Origin: Echinometra lucunter
Taxonomy: Eukaryota; Echinodermata; Echinoidea; Camarodonta; Echinometridae
Direction: 5' to 3'
DNA length: 64,000 nucleotides
NCBI GenBank assembly: GCA_029962745.1
Contig: CM057154.1
Location: forward strand, 28,679,763 to 28,743,762
Position numbers and translations under genes: made by a program. Below the pieces are notes generated by a model. It was not told the origin of the DNA. It did no database searches and worked only from the letters and a program-made list of their open reading frames with translations. Positions 11,501-22,110 of the stretch are shown here, in pieces (position 1 is the stretch's first letter; every line of letters begins with the position of its first letter).

Positions 11501-13131
11501 TATTGCAGTAATCTTAACAATTTTCCCATGAGGACCAGGTGGTCCCCCATAAAAAATGGATAATATGTCAAATTTACAGATTACCACTTGATTTACCTAC
11601 TTTTACAGCAAAACAGAATGTCATAATACCATTACCAGTAATGTTTGAAACTAGAATATTAAAGAATGCCAAATTTTGCCAACTGTTAATAGTTACCAAC
11701 ATTGTTAATGCTAGCCAAGACAAGTCTAATCTGGATTTTGCACCCTTTCACAAAAGAGGCTTCTGTTCCCTCAAGCTTAAAGGGCCCCTCACACCTAACC
11801 GAATTGCCTGAAATATACCTTGCGATGGCTGGCGAAAGGCATTTTTTCAAAAATCGTTTTCAATGGTAACTGATAGTAAATCATATTTACCCTTCGTGTT
11901 TGGGTTCGTACACCTTCTGAACTAACAGCTGCGATTATTCAAATTCGCGCGGAAATTTTGAACATGTTTAAAATTTCCCGACGAATTGAAAAATCGTTGG
12001 TCATCTGTTTGAATTCGCATCTCTTATTTAGTCTGCGGTAATCGTTCGTTTATCGTTTGTGTGTTATTGTCGCGCACAGTCCCTCATCGCGCTTTTGCCA
12101 AAGTGGACCGATCTCGAAAGAACCCTTAACGAAGCAACACGATGACAAAATATGAGTTGCGCATGGAAACGAAGATACTATGACAAACGGATTTTCGCTT
12201 GCCATCTTCTATGCGAAGGGAAACCAATACTAACTTTTACTAAATTTTAATAGCGATACATACACGAAGACAAGGCTAAGAGATACTAAGACAAACTATG
12301 GATTGCGAATGCGAGCGAATGACCAGACGAATAATTTGGCGAGTTCTGAGCTGCTCACTGTGACTGTGACTGTGACTGACTGTGACTGTGACTTTCACTG
12401 TAGACATGTTGCGTGGATGACTTCTCTGGCCTTACTGAAATCCGGACGGACCTGGTCGATTTTTTACACCACGAGGAGCGCACACAAACGTACAAGAACG
12501 CCCGATCTATTCCCTCGTCTTCGTTTCTAATCGCACGCCATATCAAACCATTGCTCACTGTTCGTTCGTCTTATTGAGTTATATCAACCCTTCGCTCGCC
12601 TTCGGCTGCAATTTACTCAGAGGTGAACCGAAAAATCGATATCCTTCGCATGTTATATTTATCCTTCGCTTACCGTTCGTTGATAAAATTTGACAATAGT
12701 TACTGATCGCATGATTTGACGGAAATTTTATTTGAATTCGTTGAATTCGCGTGCATTTCGTGCATTTTTCCCATTCGTCACCCTTCGTCCGCCTACATTC
12801 GGTCAGGTGTGAGGGGGCCTTAAAATCATTGGATGTTTTGGTGTTCTTTATAAACAGAAGCTACAGTGTATCAACAGGTGTGAAAAATTCCTTTAAAAAA
12901 TTAGAAAAAAGAAAAAAAATGATTTCATAGGCTTTTCTTGACCATCATTATTTTTTTATTTGACACGCTGTATAGTACCTTTTGGGCTTCCTTGACCACT
13001 TCAGCATTGGAGACATCTCTCCAGGATTTATCAACACTCTTGGAGATGGAGCCAGTGGTTTGGTAATTGTTCCACACCAGGAACATCGTCATCCCAATCA
13101 GGATGGAGAGGATGAAAAGACGCCAAGTCAT
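8344..13131 (-). CDS. BRI3BP/TMEM109-like multi-pass membrane protein, complete four-exon gene
   Basis: Spliced gene on the minus strand: 13131-12979, 11305-11185, 9991-9791, 8591-8344, giving 240 codons plus stop. All three introns are GT-AG and the phases (0, 1, 1) join without a stop. Residues 3-20 form a hydrophobic signal peptide or anchor. Residues 30-92 are a soluble helical segment. Hydrophobic spans lie near 107-128, 130-150, 148-170 and 171-190, and residues 196-232 form a coiled coil with heptad-like I/L spacing. Length, order (N-terminal signal, amphipathic helices, membrane cluster, C-terminal coiled coil) and the basic C-terminus match the BRI3BP/TMEM109 family, which sits in endoplasmic-reticulum and nuclear-envelope membranes. 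The family call rests on architecture and partial similarity, not on a search. The gene structure itself is well supported. Three transposon-like elements lie in the introns. Confidence 0.7.
9791..9991 (-). CDS. BRI3BP-like gene, exon 3 (transmembrane hairpin)
   Basis: The acceptor TCTCTGTCCTCTAG and the donor TAG|GTAAGTT frame a 201-base exon. Only one frame is open across it. It encodes PELLAELQKYEKTFLDAILL followed by two hydrophobic spans (VVWVSMGYLCYCFCSSGLTL and onward to GPAWCMYELVVLV). The entry phase accepts one base from exon 2 and the exit leaves one base for exon 4, and both joins make sense codons (Thr and Gly). Confidence 0.85.
10285..10517. repeat. (GATGAT/GACGAT)n microsatellite
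   Basis: Imperfect GAT/GAC/AAT triplets fill more than 230 bases and include a repeated 24-base subunit (GATAATGACGATAATAATGA and variants). Every frame on both strands stays open, giving Asp-rich, Met-rich and Ser-rich artefact translations that should not be annotated as proteins. Confidence 0.95.
10527..10661. mobile_element. short foldback MITE, about 135 bp
   Basis: The left end CTAAGGTAGCTCAGCAAAAT matches the complement of the right end CTTAAGGTAGCTTTTAATAG, and the inner blocks GCGAAAAGACG are mirrored. It lies directly beside the GAT microsatellite. Confidence 0.75.
10801..11135. mobile_element. foldback MITE beside exon 2, about 335 bp
   Basis: The left arm (GGTATGTCTCATTGAGGACT, then GTACATCATTCGC) is mirrored by the right arm, whose complement reads GGTATGTCTCATTGAGGCCT then GTACATCATCCGC. 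Outer ends are CCAGGGGAAGG and, complemented, CCTGGGGATGG. The right arm contains GGTATGT on the minus strand, which looks like a splice donor just downstream of the real exon 2 donor. Confidence 0.8.
11185..11305 (-). CDS. BRI3BP-like gene, exon 2 (soluble helical segment)
   Basis: The acceptor TTGTTCTCTCCACCAG starts the exon at 11305 and the donor AGAA|GTGAGA ends it at 11185. It encodes 40 residues, AWQKSTRQASLTFKKFKDGR followed by LMQDAVKFVDKITVAIFKAR, an amphipathic helical stretch. Phase 0 entry matches exon 1 and the single leftover base joins exon 3 as Thr. The open frame runs on past the donor into a foldback element, but only this donor gives the phase that exon 3 needs. Confidence 0.75.
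11306..12978. other. intron 1 of BRI3BP-like gene
   Basis: Most of this intron (11781-12819) is one TTAA-flanked element. I see no further exon. Confidence 0.7.
11781..12819. mobile_element. TTAA-flanked element with long inverted ends, 1.04 kb
   Basis: The left end AGGGCCCCTCACACCTAACC and the complement of the right end GGCCCCCTCACACCTGACCG are inverted copies, and TTAA lies immediately outside both (11777-11780 and 12820-12823). The interior has many TTCG/CGAA motifs and a TGTGAC microsatellite near 12357-12390, but no transposase-like frame. It is a non-autonomous piggyBac-style element. Confidence 0.83.
12979..13131 (-). CDS. BRI3BP-like gene, exon 1 (first coding exon)
   Basis: The start codon chosen is 13131-13129, in the context TCGACGATGA. 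The frame is open further upstream, but this Met directly precedes the hydrophobic stretch TWRLFILSILIGMTMFLVW, which fits a signal peptide or anchor. The exon ends at AAG|GTACTA (phase 0). After the signal comes NNYQTTGSISKSVDKSWRDV and a helical tail. A possible 5' UTR acceptor (TTCCCTAG) lies about 35 bases upstream, so a non-coding exon may exist. Confidence 0.75.
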
Positions 13132-14484
13132 CGTCGAGATCAGACAGGTTTCTAAACTTCTAGGGAATGAAACAAAAGGACATGAATCATTTATGGTCAA
13201 AAGTACTAATAAACAGTTGTCGTACAGCACTTTTAAAACAGGTTATGATATCACCCGTTGCTTACTGGAACCTGGCACAGATCACTGTATCATTAAAGTC
13301 TATGGGAAATAGAGAATCCAGTATTCAATGGGTCAATGTCTCATTGCACCTCGAAAGGTAGTGTTATTAACTCCTTTTGCGTTTTGTTCGCAACTGTGCA
13401 CACACAGGCCTGCGTTTTGTTCACACCAGTGCACAACTACACAAATCCCTACTGACACAGTAATCGCACACTACTGTATGTTCGCATCGGCCGTTATGTG
13501 TTCTTTCTCTCTGTTTTAGGGGCTTTTCCGTTTTCTTCTGGTCAAATTTTATTTTGGTATGACTGTAAAGCTTATTCAATTATCTGTGCATATAAACACC
13601 TGCCACTGACAAAGGAACAAAACGGTTCAAAGGTTTATATCATACAGACAAAGCACACTGGTGTACCAAATGAGTTCTATATGATACGAAAGCCCATAAA
13701 ACAATTCTGCAACTTTGATACACAACATTTATCTTCAAAAATTTCAGGTAAAAAGTTATAGCCTTCTAAATAACAGAGACCCTGTAAACCAAGATTAGCG
13801 TTCGCTCCTAAAATAATGCAACGCACAGGGGGTTTACAGGTGAATGACCAATGAGTTAAATAAGCTGAAGGCTTGAAGCTTCAGCAGTCATTATCAGCAC
13901 AATATTGTCTATCAAGGATTAAAATCCTGCCAGACAGCCATTTAACTAACAGATAGAGAGGAACAACTGCAGATAAAATGGCTTGCAAAAAGCATACACA
14001 CCAGGCATATATATTCAATCTTTTTCACACCCAAAGCTTTTTGATTTAGACTCACCTAAATAAACCACCAATAACCCACTCTATCGCAATGGTAGGTGAT
14101 AAGGACTGTTCAGTAGCTTCTTCACACTGAACGAGTACTTGGGAAGAAATAACGGTCATGCGTAGCACCATAATGATAGTAGGTACCAGCAAAAGTTTTG
14201 CTAAATCATTTCAACCCATTTGTCAGTTTCACCCATGGTTATTCACCCTCCCCCCCCCCCCCCCCCCCACACAGATTTCCGTTTCTAACTTTCTGCATTT
14301 CAAGGAGTAAAAATGTTTAATTTCTCATCTTTTGTAGATATAACTATTAGCCTCACATTCTGCATTGGAAGGCCAAAATGAAAAATAACTAGACTCGAGC
14401 ATAAAAAAAATCTATTGCATATATATAGCAATATGTATAAGAATCCAAAGTGCTGCACTACTTCTCAAAAATATATGGACTTTA

Positions 14485-15050
14485 ATGAAACCCGGGGGGG
14501 GGGGGGAATGATTTTAATGAAAAGAGAGGATAGGGAGAAGCAATTTTAAAAATGTTTCATCAAAAAATGAGAAAGTTATGAAGGTTTGATAAGCCTCAAT
14601 TTGCATTCTATGCACTGGCGTAGCTAAAGGGGGGCACAACGGGGGCCATGGCCCCCCTGATGAAAAGCGAGCAAAAAAAAATATTTTTTTTCAATTCATA
14701 AAATTCTTTCATCAAGTCCACTTCACATAACTTACCCTACCCCTACCATGCGAAATGAAAGTAAAACATAAATATGCCACTTCTCATATAAGTTAACCCT
14801 ACTACCAAATTTTAGCATGCAGAAAATGCCATTTTCATGCACAATTTTTTGGGGGATAACCCCCTTCCAAGCTCGAGGGGGGGGGATACCCCCTCCCACA
14901 CTCGGTTGCTTCATTCCCTTGCCTTGGCCCCCCCCCCCCCTCGGTTGAAAATTCCTGGCTCTGCCATGCCAGTGTTTCTATGGTGATCCTCAAATTGTCA
15001 GTGTTGCTTCAAAATGGCAGGTTTTTGAGCACAGCTCAAAGGAAACAGTT
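14485..15050. mobile_element. diverged MITE (same family as 60251-60560) interrupted by a second element
   Basis: The left part (AATGAAAAGAGAGGATAGGG then AGAAGCAATTTTAAAAATG) and the right part (TCTATGGTGATCCTCAAATT then GTTGCTTCAAAATGGCAGG) match consecutive blocks of the element at 60251-60560 read on its complement. Between them is about 350 bases of foreign sequence (14611-14973). The outer ends are eroded. Confidence 0.75.
14611..14973. mobile_element. hAT-like insertion nested in a MITE, 8-bp target duplication
   Basis: The left end CACTGGCGTAGCTA and the complement of the right end CACTGGCATGGCAGAGCC are inverted. The flanks are ATTCTATG on the left and TTTCTATG on the right. The uninterrupted family member at 60251-60560 has a single TTTCTATG at this point, so the pair is an 8-bp target duplication with one change, as made by hAT transposases. 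The interior holds GGCCATGGCCCCC and C/G tracts and no gene. Confidence 0.75.
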
Positions 15051-15782
15051 CAACCTTGCCTTGTACTTGTAACACAGATGATTACAGATGACATGAATCA
15101 TAATACATACAAAACTGATGGTAACATCTTTATTTCATCTTGTCACATCACATTACATTTGTCTTTATTGCTATCAATACAAGTCACTAGAATAATAAGT
15201 GATCATTAGCTGACAATGGATGCCTAGGGCAGTACGTACATGTAAATCTAAAGTAATATATACAAACCGATGTTTGAGTTGTATGTTTCACTACCGTACT
15301 ATGTAGTGTATAACCGTTTCACATTCCACAGGCACAGCTGGGCTACCCACTGATGTACATTTCACATAGCTCACATACCAGTGTAAATTACCACTTTAAA
15401 TGTTAAAGGACTACTTAAATACATATCAGAGTATATAGGAGCACTCAACCAGTCACCTTATTGAAAATCACATACAAATATACATGTACATACTTCCTTT
15501 TATAATCGTAACCATAAAAAAGTTTGTTCTAAAAAAACAGAATTTGTGCAACATGAATTCATGATATTAGGCTAACAATACAGGAAATAATTGGAGGAAA
15601 TGCATTACTTAACAGCTTAATTCACAAATACATGTATGTAACCATAGTATCATAATTGGTAGGATTAGATATATCATAGTAAAAGAATGAAAGAAAATAA
15701 CATTTCTTTTTGCAGGACATATGTAACAAAAAGATTTCTCTTTTAGTTACTTTTCTTCACTAACCAGTATGTACCTGTATTA

Positions 15783-17598
15783 CACAGTGCGTCCCAGAAT
15801 AAACGAAAACCAAGATTGATTGATGTTTTATCATATCTTAATCACAGTTATGATTAATAAGTGGCACATATTTGTAAAGCTTAGACTCTCTTCTTTCATG
15901 CGATGTCACTCATATGATATATATTTCACGCATGAGTGAATAAAAACAGTGTGAAGTTGAGAAACCAAAAATTCATTTGGCCAACGATGTTTGAATTTCA
16001 AAGAGATAATCACATTTCTAGAAAGTTCATTTCCTTCATTTCCTTGATTTTTAAAAATCATTTGTTTCTTAACTTCTCACCAATTGTTCGCACCAATTAT
16101 TCGCATGAATGGATGTGGAAATGCTCACGCGTGATCTAAAAATTTTCGTGTAGAGACTCCTCCTATCCCACCCTCCTCATCCTCATTGCCCATCACCACC
16201 CCACCCCACCCCCAATCCCTCCCGGAACACAAACTTAATCCCCCAAGCTCCCTCTCCCTCCCTCGTAATGTGTGTGTGATGATGATGTGTGTATTGTGTT
16301 ATGGTCGTTTGTTCATCTGATGGATAGATTTAGTGAAACAACACTGCAGAACCGATAAATTGCATGTTAAAGAGGCTCTGTCGTGGGCTTTCATGGGGGA
16401 TTTGATACCATCGGTGCTTACCCAGTAACAGGTGTTGTCCATCACTATGAGTTTTATGACCAACAGACCTTATGTAATGCTCTGTATATTCCACCCTTTG
16501 CACCATATGGCAAAGTCATTATCTCACTTCCCCTGGCCCGAGAATGCCCGAAGCAGGCTGAAGAATATTTATGGTGGGACACCTTGTTTTGCTGTGCTCC
16601 AGAAATGTAGCTCTATTACAGGTATTACCAGTGCTTTTCACAAAGTCTGGTGTCAGCAAATTATGATTCACTCCCCATGAAAACCCACGACAGAGCCTCT
16701 TTAAAACCCATCCCTCCCACCCTCCTCCTCCTCCTCCCCCCCCCCCCCCATCCTTAAAGACCCCACTCGGAACTCTAAACCATTAACTCTTCACCCCCCG
16801 CTCCCACTGTATGCATGTGTTGATGTTATGGTCATTTGTTCATCTTTATTTAAGTCAAACACCACTGGATAGCTGTCAACGCTTAAAGAATTAATTTCTT
16901 TCCATAAAAGCTATTCATAATTGAACCAGCCACGACACTCCTAGACAGACAACAACATCAGCAACTTGCTGAAGGCTCTCGAGCTCAGAACATCTCCATT
17001 TTGTTACTAGAAACACTCGATGATCAATCTGTTCTTAACTGCAAAGTGAATTATGTTCATGAAAACATACTTTATTATTAATCAGCTGTTACCATTTTTG
17101 TGAGGTTTTGTACTCACCACCCCATTTTCTTGATGATCAACCATGCATAAAGTCTTTTGTCTTCTTTGTTCACTGCTAGGACAGGCAGCGAATGCAAATG
17201 GATTCATGTAATAAATCATGGAAATGCAGGCATCACTTTACACGAACAGAGTTTAGTCATCCCCGACTCATTTTCATCCATTCAAGGAGTCATATCAAAG
17301 TGCAGAAAACGAACGATTCAGAAGTATTATTTTCATATCACAGTAACAGAAATATTTTCATATCTATCTCTTTGAAAGTGAGGTATGATTGTGCAAAGGA
17401 CTTTTTGGTAGCCCTTCTTTATATTGTTCTAATTCACTCATTCACTCATGCGTTAAGTTATGTATCATATGAGTGGTATCTAACGACAAAAGAAGGTCTA
17501 AGCTTTACAAATATGTATTAGTTATTAATCATAAATGTGATAAAGATATGAATGTACATCGATACATCTCGGTTTAATATTTTCTGGGACACACTGTA
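15783..17598. mobile_element. mariner-like element with long inverted arms, 1.8 kb
   Basis: Both ends begin (T/C)ACAGTG(C/T)GTCCCAGAA next to TA. Inverted similarity extends at least 170 bases inward; for example, TTTGTAAAGCTTAGAC and GTCACTCATATGATA on the left are mirrored by the complement of the right arm. The short open frames in the arms show no transposase signature, so it is non-autonomous. A second element is nested inside at 16371-16700. Confidence 0.8.
16371..16700. mobile_element. TTAA-flanked foldback MITE nested in the mariner-like element
   Basis: The left end AGAGGCTCTGTCGTGGGCTT and the complement of the right end AGAGGCTCTGTCGTGGGTTT are almost identical, and TTAA flanks both (16367-16370, 16701-16704). 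The near-identity of the arms indicates a younger insertion than its host element. Confidence 0.88.
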
Positions 17599-18354
17599 TA
17601 GCATACCTACACGTATCATCAAGAATGAATGTCAGAATGTTAAAATCTCCAGATTTATTACATTTCACAGTACATATACAATACAAAAGCACCATGTACA
17701 AAGACAATATCCATTACATAGGTATCATATTGGGAAAGTGGTTGTCATGGTAACAGCTATTATTCAACATTATTCTAATGCTAACAATGAATCCAAACAG
17801 GAAGTTCTAAATCGTGTGCATCATTCCAGAAGCCAGATTTTCCCATAAAACTTCCTGAGAGTGAGTATTGAGTAAGATCCTAAAAGAAAACAAGTTGAAT
17901 AGCAAATCTTTACATTCTAGCAGAATTTATTGAAATGAATCTTTTGATAAATCTCTATGACCCTCTAACCTTCTCCATCCTGTACTTTTTGACTCTGACT
18001 CATACCAGAAGGAACATGCTCAAGAAGTTTTCAATGTCGAATGAAGAATGTTACCATGAAAAAGCAATGAAAAGATATACATGTATACTGCTAGAATTCC
18101 TCCATTTTCCACTTAAACACATACTAGGTCATCTAAAAGAAGAGTAATAATGTACTCAGGCAGCTTTTAGATTTTCTGCAATTGGTGAATTTATGTGTGG
18201 ATTGCCTCAGACTTGTCTATATGTTAATAAAAGATGGGAAAAATGATTTAATACATGATTTTCAGCTTGGAAACTCTAAAATTTGGGGCAGAGAATATTT
18301 GATTGGTGACACAACAATCTCTCTGAACCTATACTATAGGCTATAGGGTGACAC

Positions 18355-18530
18355 GACATTTGCTCCGGTATTAATTTCTCAAAAGATATACATGTAGGGT
18401 TAGGGTTGGGTTTGTGATAGGGGTTTTGGTTGAAAATAATTAAGGTTAGTGTTAGGTTTGGGGTAAGGTTTTGTGTTTGGCTTAACATGCAGATTTTCCA
18501 TGGGAGCAATTGTCACCGGAGCAAATGCCA
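18355..18530. mobile_element. foldback element with telomere-like TTAGGG core
   Basis: GACATTTGCTCCGGT on the left is mirrored by ACCGGAGCAAATGCC on the right. Between them are imperfect TTAGGG/TTAGGTT repeats (18395-18480) and the GCAATTGTCACCG block also seen at about 8293. Confidence 0.6.
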
Positions 18531-20049
18531 TGGAAACATTTGATTAAGTCCATGGAACAAGAAATTAAGTCATTTCCACTGGTGCTTTACAAAAAAATCT
18601 TATTTATACCAGGGCAGCAGTGAATATTCTCCATAGCAGCACATACATAGCTTTGAGCCCGTAAGTGTTATTTACATATAAACATAATTTACTGAACATC
18701 CATTGGGAAAAAAATAATAATAATGAAAAAAGGAAATGAAAAAAGATGGGAGGTTTTTTTTGTGTCTTCTTCTTCTTTTACCTTTGTTTAAATGTACCAC
18801 TTTACTACATTCATTTACATATAGACTTAAAAACAAAACTATATTTCAAATAGAGAAGATACAGAGATTGTCCATCTCAAAATCTAATATTTTACATATC
18901 ATTTATATAAAATTAGTACTTTCTAGATGTACATGTAAGTTGTTCTTTTTATTTCTATTACTACTTCATATTCTTCCTACTCTTTTGTTTTTGCAATTAT
19001 TTTCATAATTTTAAAAACAGCTGAAATTTCCTAATATCCACATTAATGAATGGTCAATTTAATATCATTATATTTTATTACATTGTATTTCATTTCAATG
19101 TCATTTTCTGTGCAATGCAATTCATTTCTTGAATTCAAATTTAGTTCATGATCATTATATCTCTGTTTCTATATGATTGCAATTTTTCAAATTATTCTCA
19201 AATCAATCAATGCTTATATTTTGCACTTATTTAGGCATTGTACATGTAATGCAGCTATACTAACTTACCAAATGACTATTTAGTTTTCAATTCTACATTC
19301 ATATATTCTCATTTTCATAACTTCAAGAACAGCTGCAACATTCTAATTTTGAATATTCTACATTCATGAATCGAGCAATCAATATTTTTATTGTATCTCA
19401 AATTATGTACATTTCTGTGCAATAGAATAACATTCAAGTTCAAATTAGATAGGTTTAATAGTTACTAAAAATCACTTCTGCATGTATATCTCAATTCTTT
19501 AACTCTTCCCAGACACACGGGCTACATTGGTATGCTGAGCTGTGCAAATTTATGTGACATGCTGCCCTCTATAGTTGAAGATTGAAATCACTAAAATAAT
19601 TAACAAATTCATATAAAACATTTGCCTTTTTACACCTAGGATAATAAAATATCCTATTTCCATTCCATTCCTCCAACTGGATGTAAATTATCTTGATCAA
19701 ATGAATTTAAAAAAAATATTTTTCTGATCACTGGTGACACAGCTCTTGCTCCTCTGTCCCCAAAAATTCATTGGTAGAACACTACTTTCCTAATGTCAGC
19801 AATTTGCATGCTACAGCACGTCTGTTGTGCGAGGTTAGTATAACCGGGAACTAGTGTGAGTGCCCAGACCCATAGTAGTAATCTGTATTTTATTCCTATA
19901 TTTTATTTCATTGTCCATGTTTTTTTATTTTATTGTGTTACTATCTTTGTCATTTTGACAGTGAAAAGAACCCCTGAACCTCCTCCTCCTTCATCTCTCT
20001 CTTTCTTTCTTTCTCTCTCTCCCTCTCTTCCAACTCTTTGCCACTTATA

Positions 20050-20705
20050 CAGGTATGGCAGGGTGACCTAACTTCACGCAGGTCCAAAGTTCGCGCACAG
20101 GATCATATCTCAAAAACTAGGAAAAATTGTGAAAATCTTATACCACCAATGGAAAGAGCAACCTAAATTTACCCTATGACTAACTTTTCTTTGAAATTTG
20201 GGAAGGCATTGTGAAATTATCAAAGAAAAATCAGCAAATTTGCAGCATGTTACGTCCATTCCGAAAAAAACTGAACCTGCCGACAAGGGTCTAGAATTCC
20301 TCTCTTTGAGAGACGATGTCATTAAAATTGTAGGTAAAATGTGAAATCAAATTATTCTATGGCATTTTGTCTTGCTAATGATGCAATTATCTTACCTTTT
20401 ATGGATCTCCATTTTGTATTAATCATTTGTAAACTGGCGTGCGTGAAGTTAGGTCTCGTTATTTCTGTAAAACTTTTCCAGGTCCAGTGCGTTGCGATAC
20501 GACATCAAAGTTTGCAATCGCAATATCTCGGGAATTCTTCGTAAACTGGTCTTCTTCTTGCGCCCATTTGTAGTCTAAAACCTTGCTTTGTCTTTGGTGT
20601 CAATTAAATTAAAAAAATTTTTGGTAAAATTTGAGAAATTATAGATTGAAAATTGCGTTCTTTAGAAAATTAGAATGTGCGCGAACTATGGTGCCCCCCC
20701 CCCCA
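20050..20705. repeat. possible old inverted-repeat element
   Basis: AGTTCGCGCACA near 20090 is mirrored by TGTGCGCGAACTATG near 20675, and CTAACTTCACGCA near 20070 is mirrored by GCGTGAAGTTAG near 20440. The right edge merges with a poly-C tract at 20693-20704. The arms are short and the boundaries unclear. Confidence 0.4.
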
Positions 20706-21239
20706 TCATACAAGCAGAGCTAAGAGAGCTTGTAGTTGTACTCCACAATACTGACAATAGCTTGACTCTGCAAACCCTCAAGTCTCAAAGTCAAACCTCA
20801 CATCACGCTCATTCACAATCAAAAACATGTTTTTTTAATGGCATGCCTTTTTTAATTATAAAAGAAATTGTGCATCGATTTTCGACATGCAAAGTCAACA
20901 TTTCTTTGTATAACATGACCGAAATAATTTGCACAAAAAATACAAGCACATGCAGAAAATGATTAAATTATAAAACTAGATTCTATCTTCTACTATTTCT
21001 AGCTAGGTCCTAGGAACTGGTCATAAAACGAAACATGTGGGACCGTTACAGCGAAATGTTTGGTTAAGAAAGATACTTTAAAATGATAATAAAGTCAGCT
21101 TACAAAAGAGTTTAGGGAGAATTTTCTTACCAAAATATCCAGAATTATGCTTGATTTAGCCAGAGACGATATTCTTTCTCAAATTCCAAGACTAGCAAAG
21201 CATACGAGCGGTGTGTTCTTGTGGATTTCAACACTCCGA

Positions 21240-21400
21240 ATGCAGTAGGACAAGCTCAGGTGACGCGATGCGCGCAGCATACTGTGCACTAGTGACGTGA
21301 CCTCGAGCGGTGTGTGTCATGCGGGAAATTCCCAATAAAAAGGGGCGTGCCCTCCTCCTTCAAGATGGCTGGTTTTGGCGGAGGGGTGGTAGCAAAGACG
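21240..21400 (+). promoter_or_regulatory. promoter-like stretch with perfect kappaB palindrome and CRE-like site
   Basis: TGACGTGA at 21293-21300 (CRE-like), GGGAAATTCCC at 21323-21333 (a palindromic NF-kappaB-type site) and an A-rich CAATAAAAAGG (TATA-like) are followed at 21365 by an ATG in good context (CAAGATGGCT). The local sequence is richer in CG dinucleotides than its surroundings. The ATG opens only a 23-codon frame without a clear donor. This may be the upstream promoter of the rhodanese gene or a bidirectional promoter shared with the BRI3BP-like gene. Confidence 0.35.
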
Positions 21401-21839
21401 TTTAAAATAATTATAGTAGAATCCCCCTTCAGATGATACTAAGTAAGGCATAGATGATACCAACAATAAATTGAAAACTGAATGGATAAGAATACAGGAA
21501 AAATAGAAAAGAAATCGAATTTTATTTTCAGTTTTGAAGAGCAATGGAAAATTAGGTTTATTTAAAAAGCTCTAAAAATGGTTATATGGGGCGAAAAGCA
21601 AACAGGGAAATTGAGGGAAAGCCGGGGGGGGGGGGAGTTCCATCAAACTAAATTTTCTGGTATTCACACAAATTGGCAGGGACCAATAGCTTCTTCCTTG
21701 ATAAATTATTTATTAACCAACTCCAATCTCCCTGAATTAACAGAAGTCATAATAAATAAGCATGAAATTAGGCCAGACAACGGCCTCCCAATCTGCCTAT
21801 GAAAACAAAAGAAAAAACAAAAACACCCTGCCACACCTA

Positions 21840-22091
21840 GCTCCGCCCCATCTATTACAAAACACCACCCAATCCGATCCCCGACGTCGACTCGACGACT
21901 AGACTGTACTGTACCCTGTACTCCGTCGTGGCGCGCCGCGGCGCGCCGGCGCCGGCCACGCTAGTTTATTACACCACTTCGCATCAAAGGACTCCTCTTT
22001 GGAGGGGTAATCCAAGCCGGATCCATGCAGCCAGGCTTTAAGTTTAATTAAGTGCAATAAAGGGAGGGAAATACCATGCAAATCGGATGCC
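21840..22091 (+). promoter_or_regulatory. CpG-rich 5' region of the rhodanese gene
   Basis: A GC-rich stretch (GGCGCGCCGCGGCGCGCCGG near 21931-21951) lies about 140 bases before the chosen start codon, in contrast to the AT-rich surroundings. This fits a promoter or 5' untranslated exon. No TATA box is evident close by. Confidence 0.4.
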
Positions 22092-22110
22092 ATGGCCAAT
22101 TCTGTGTCAG
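22092..22110 (+). CDS. rhodanese gene, exon 1
   Basis: The ATG is in good context (TGCCATGGCC) and the exon ends with a near-ideal donor TCAG|GTGAGC. It encodes MANSVS plus one base, which joins exon 2 as Glu. Exon 2 needs exactly this phase, which supports the assignment although the exon is only 19 coding bases long. Confidence 0.7.

Larger units (their letters stand above)
13132..21239. other. gene-free region between divergent genes
   Basis: I found no reliable exon. Contents: a nested MITE pair at about 14485-15050, a nested mariner-like/TTAA pair at 15783-17598, a CCCTAA-type foldback at about 18355-18530, several poly-C or poly-G tracts (14249-14269, 14494-14506, 14926-14941, 16737-16750) and otherwise AT-rich unique-looking DNA. 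The BRI3BP-like gene (minus) and the rhodanese gene (plus) diverge from this interval, so upstream regulatory DNA and untranslated exons may lie in it. Confidence 0.55.
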
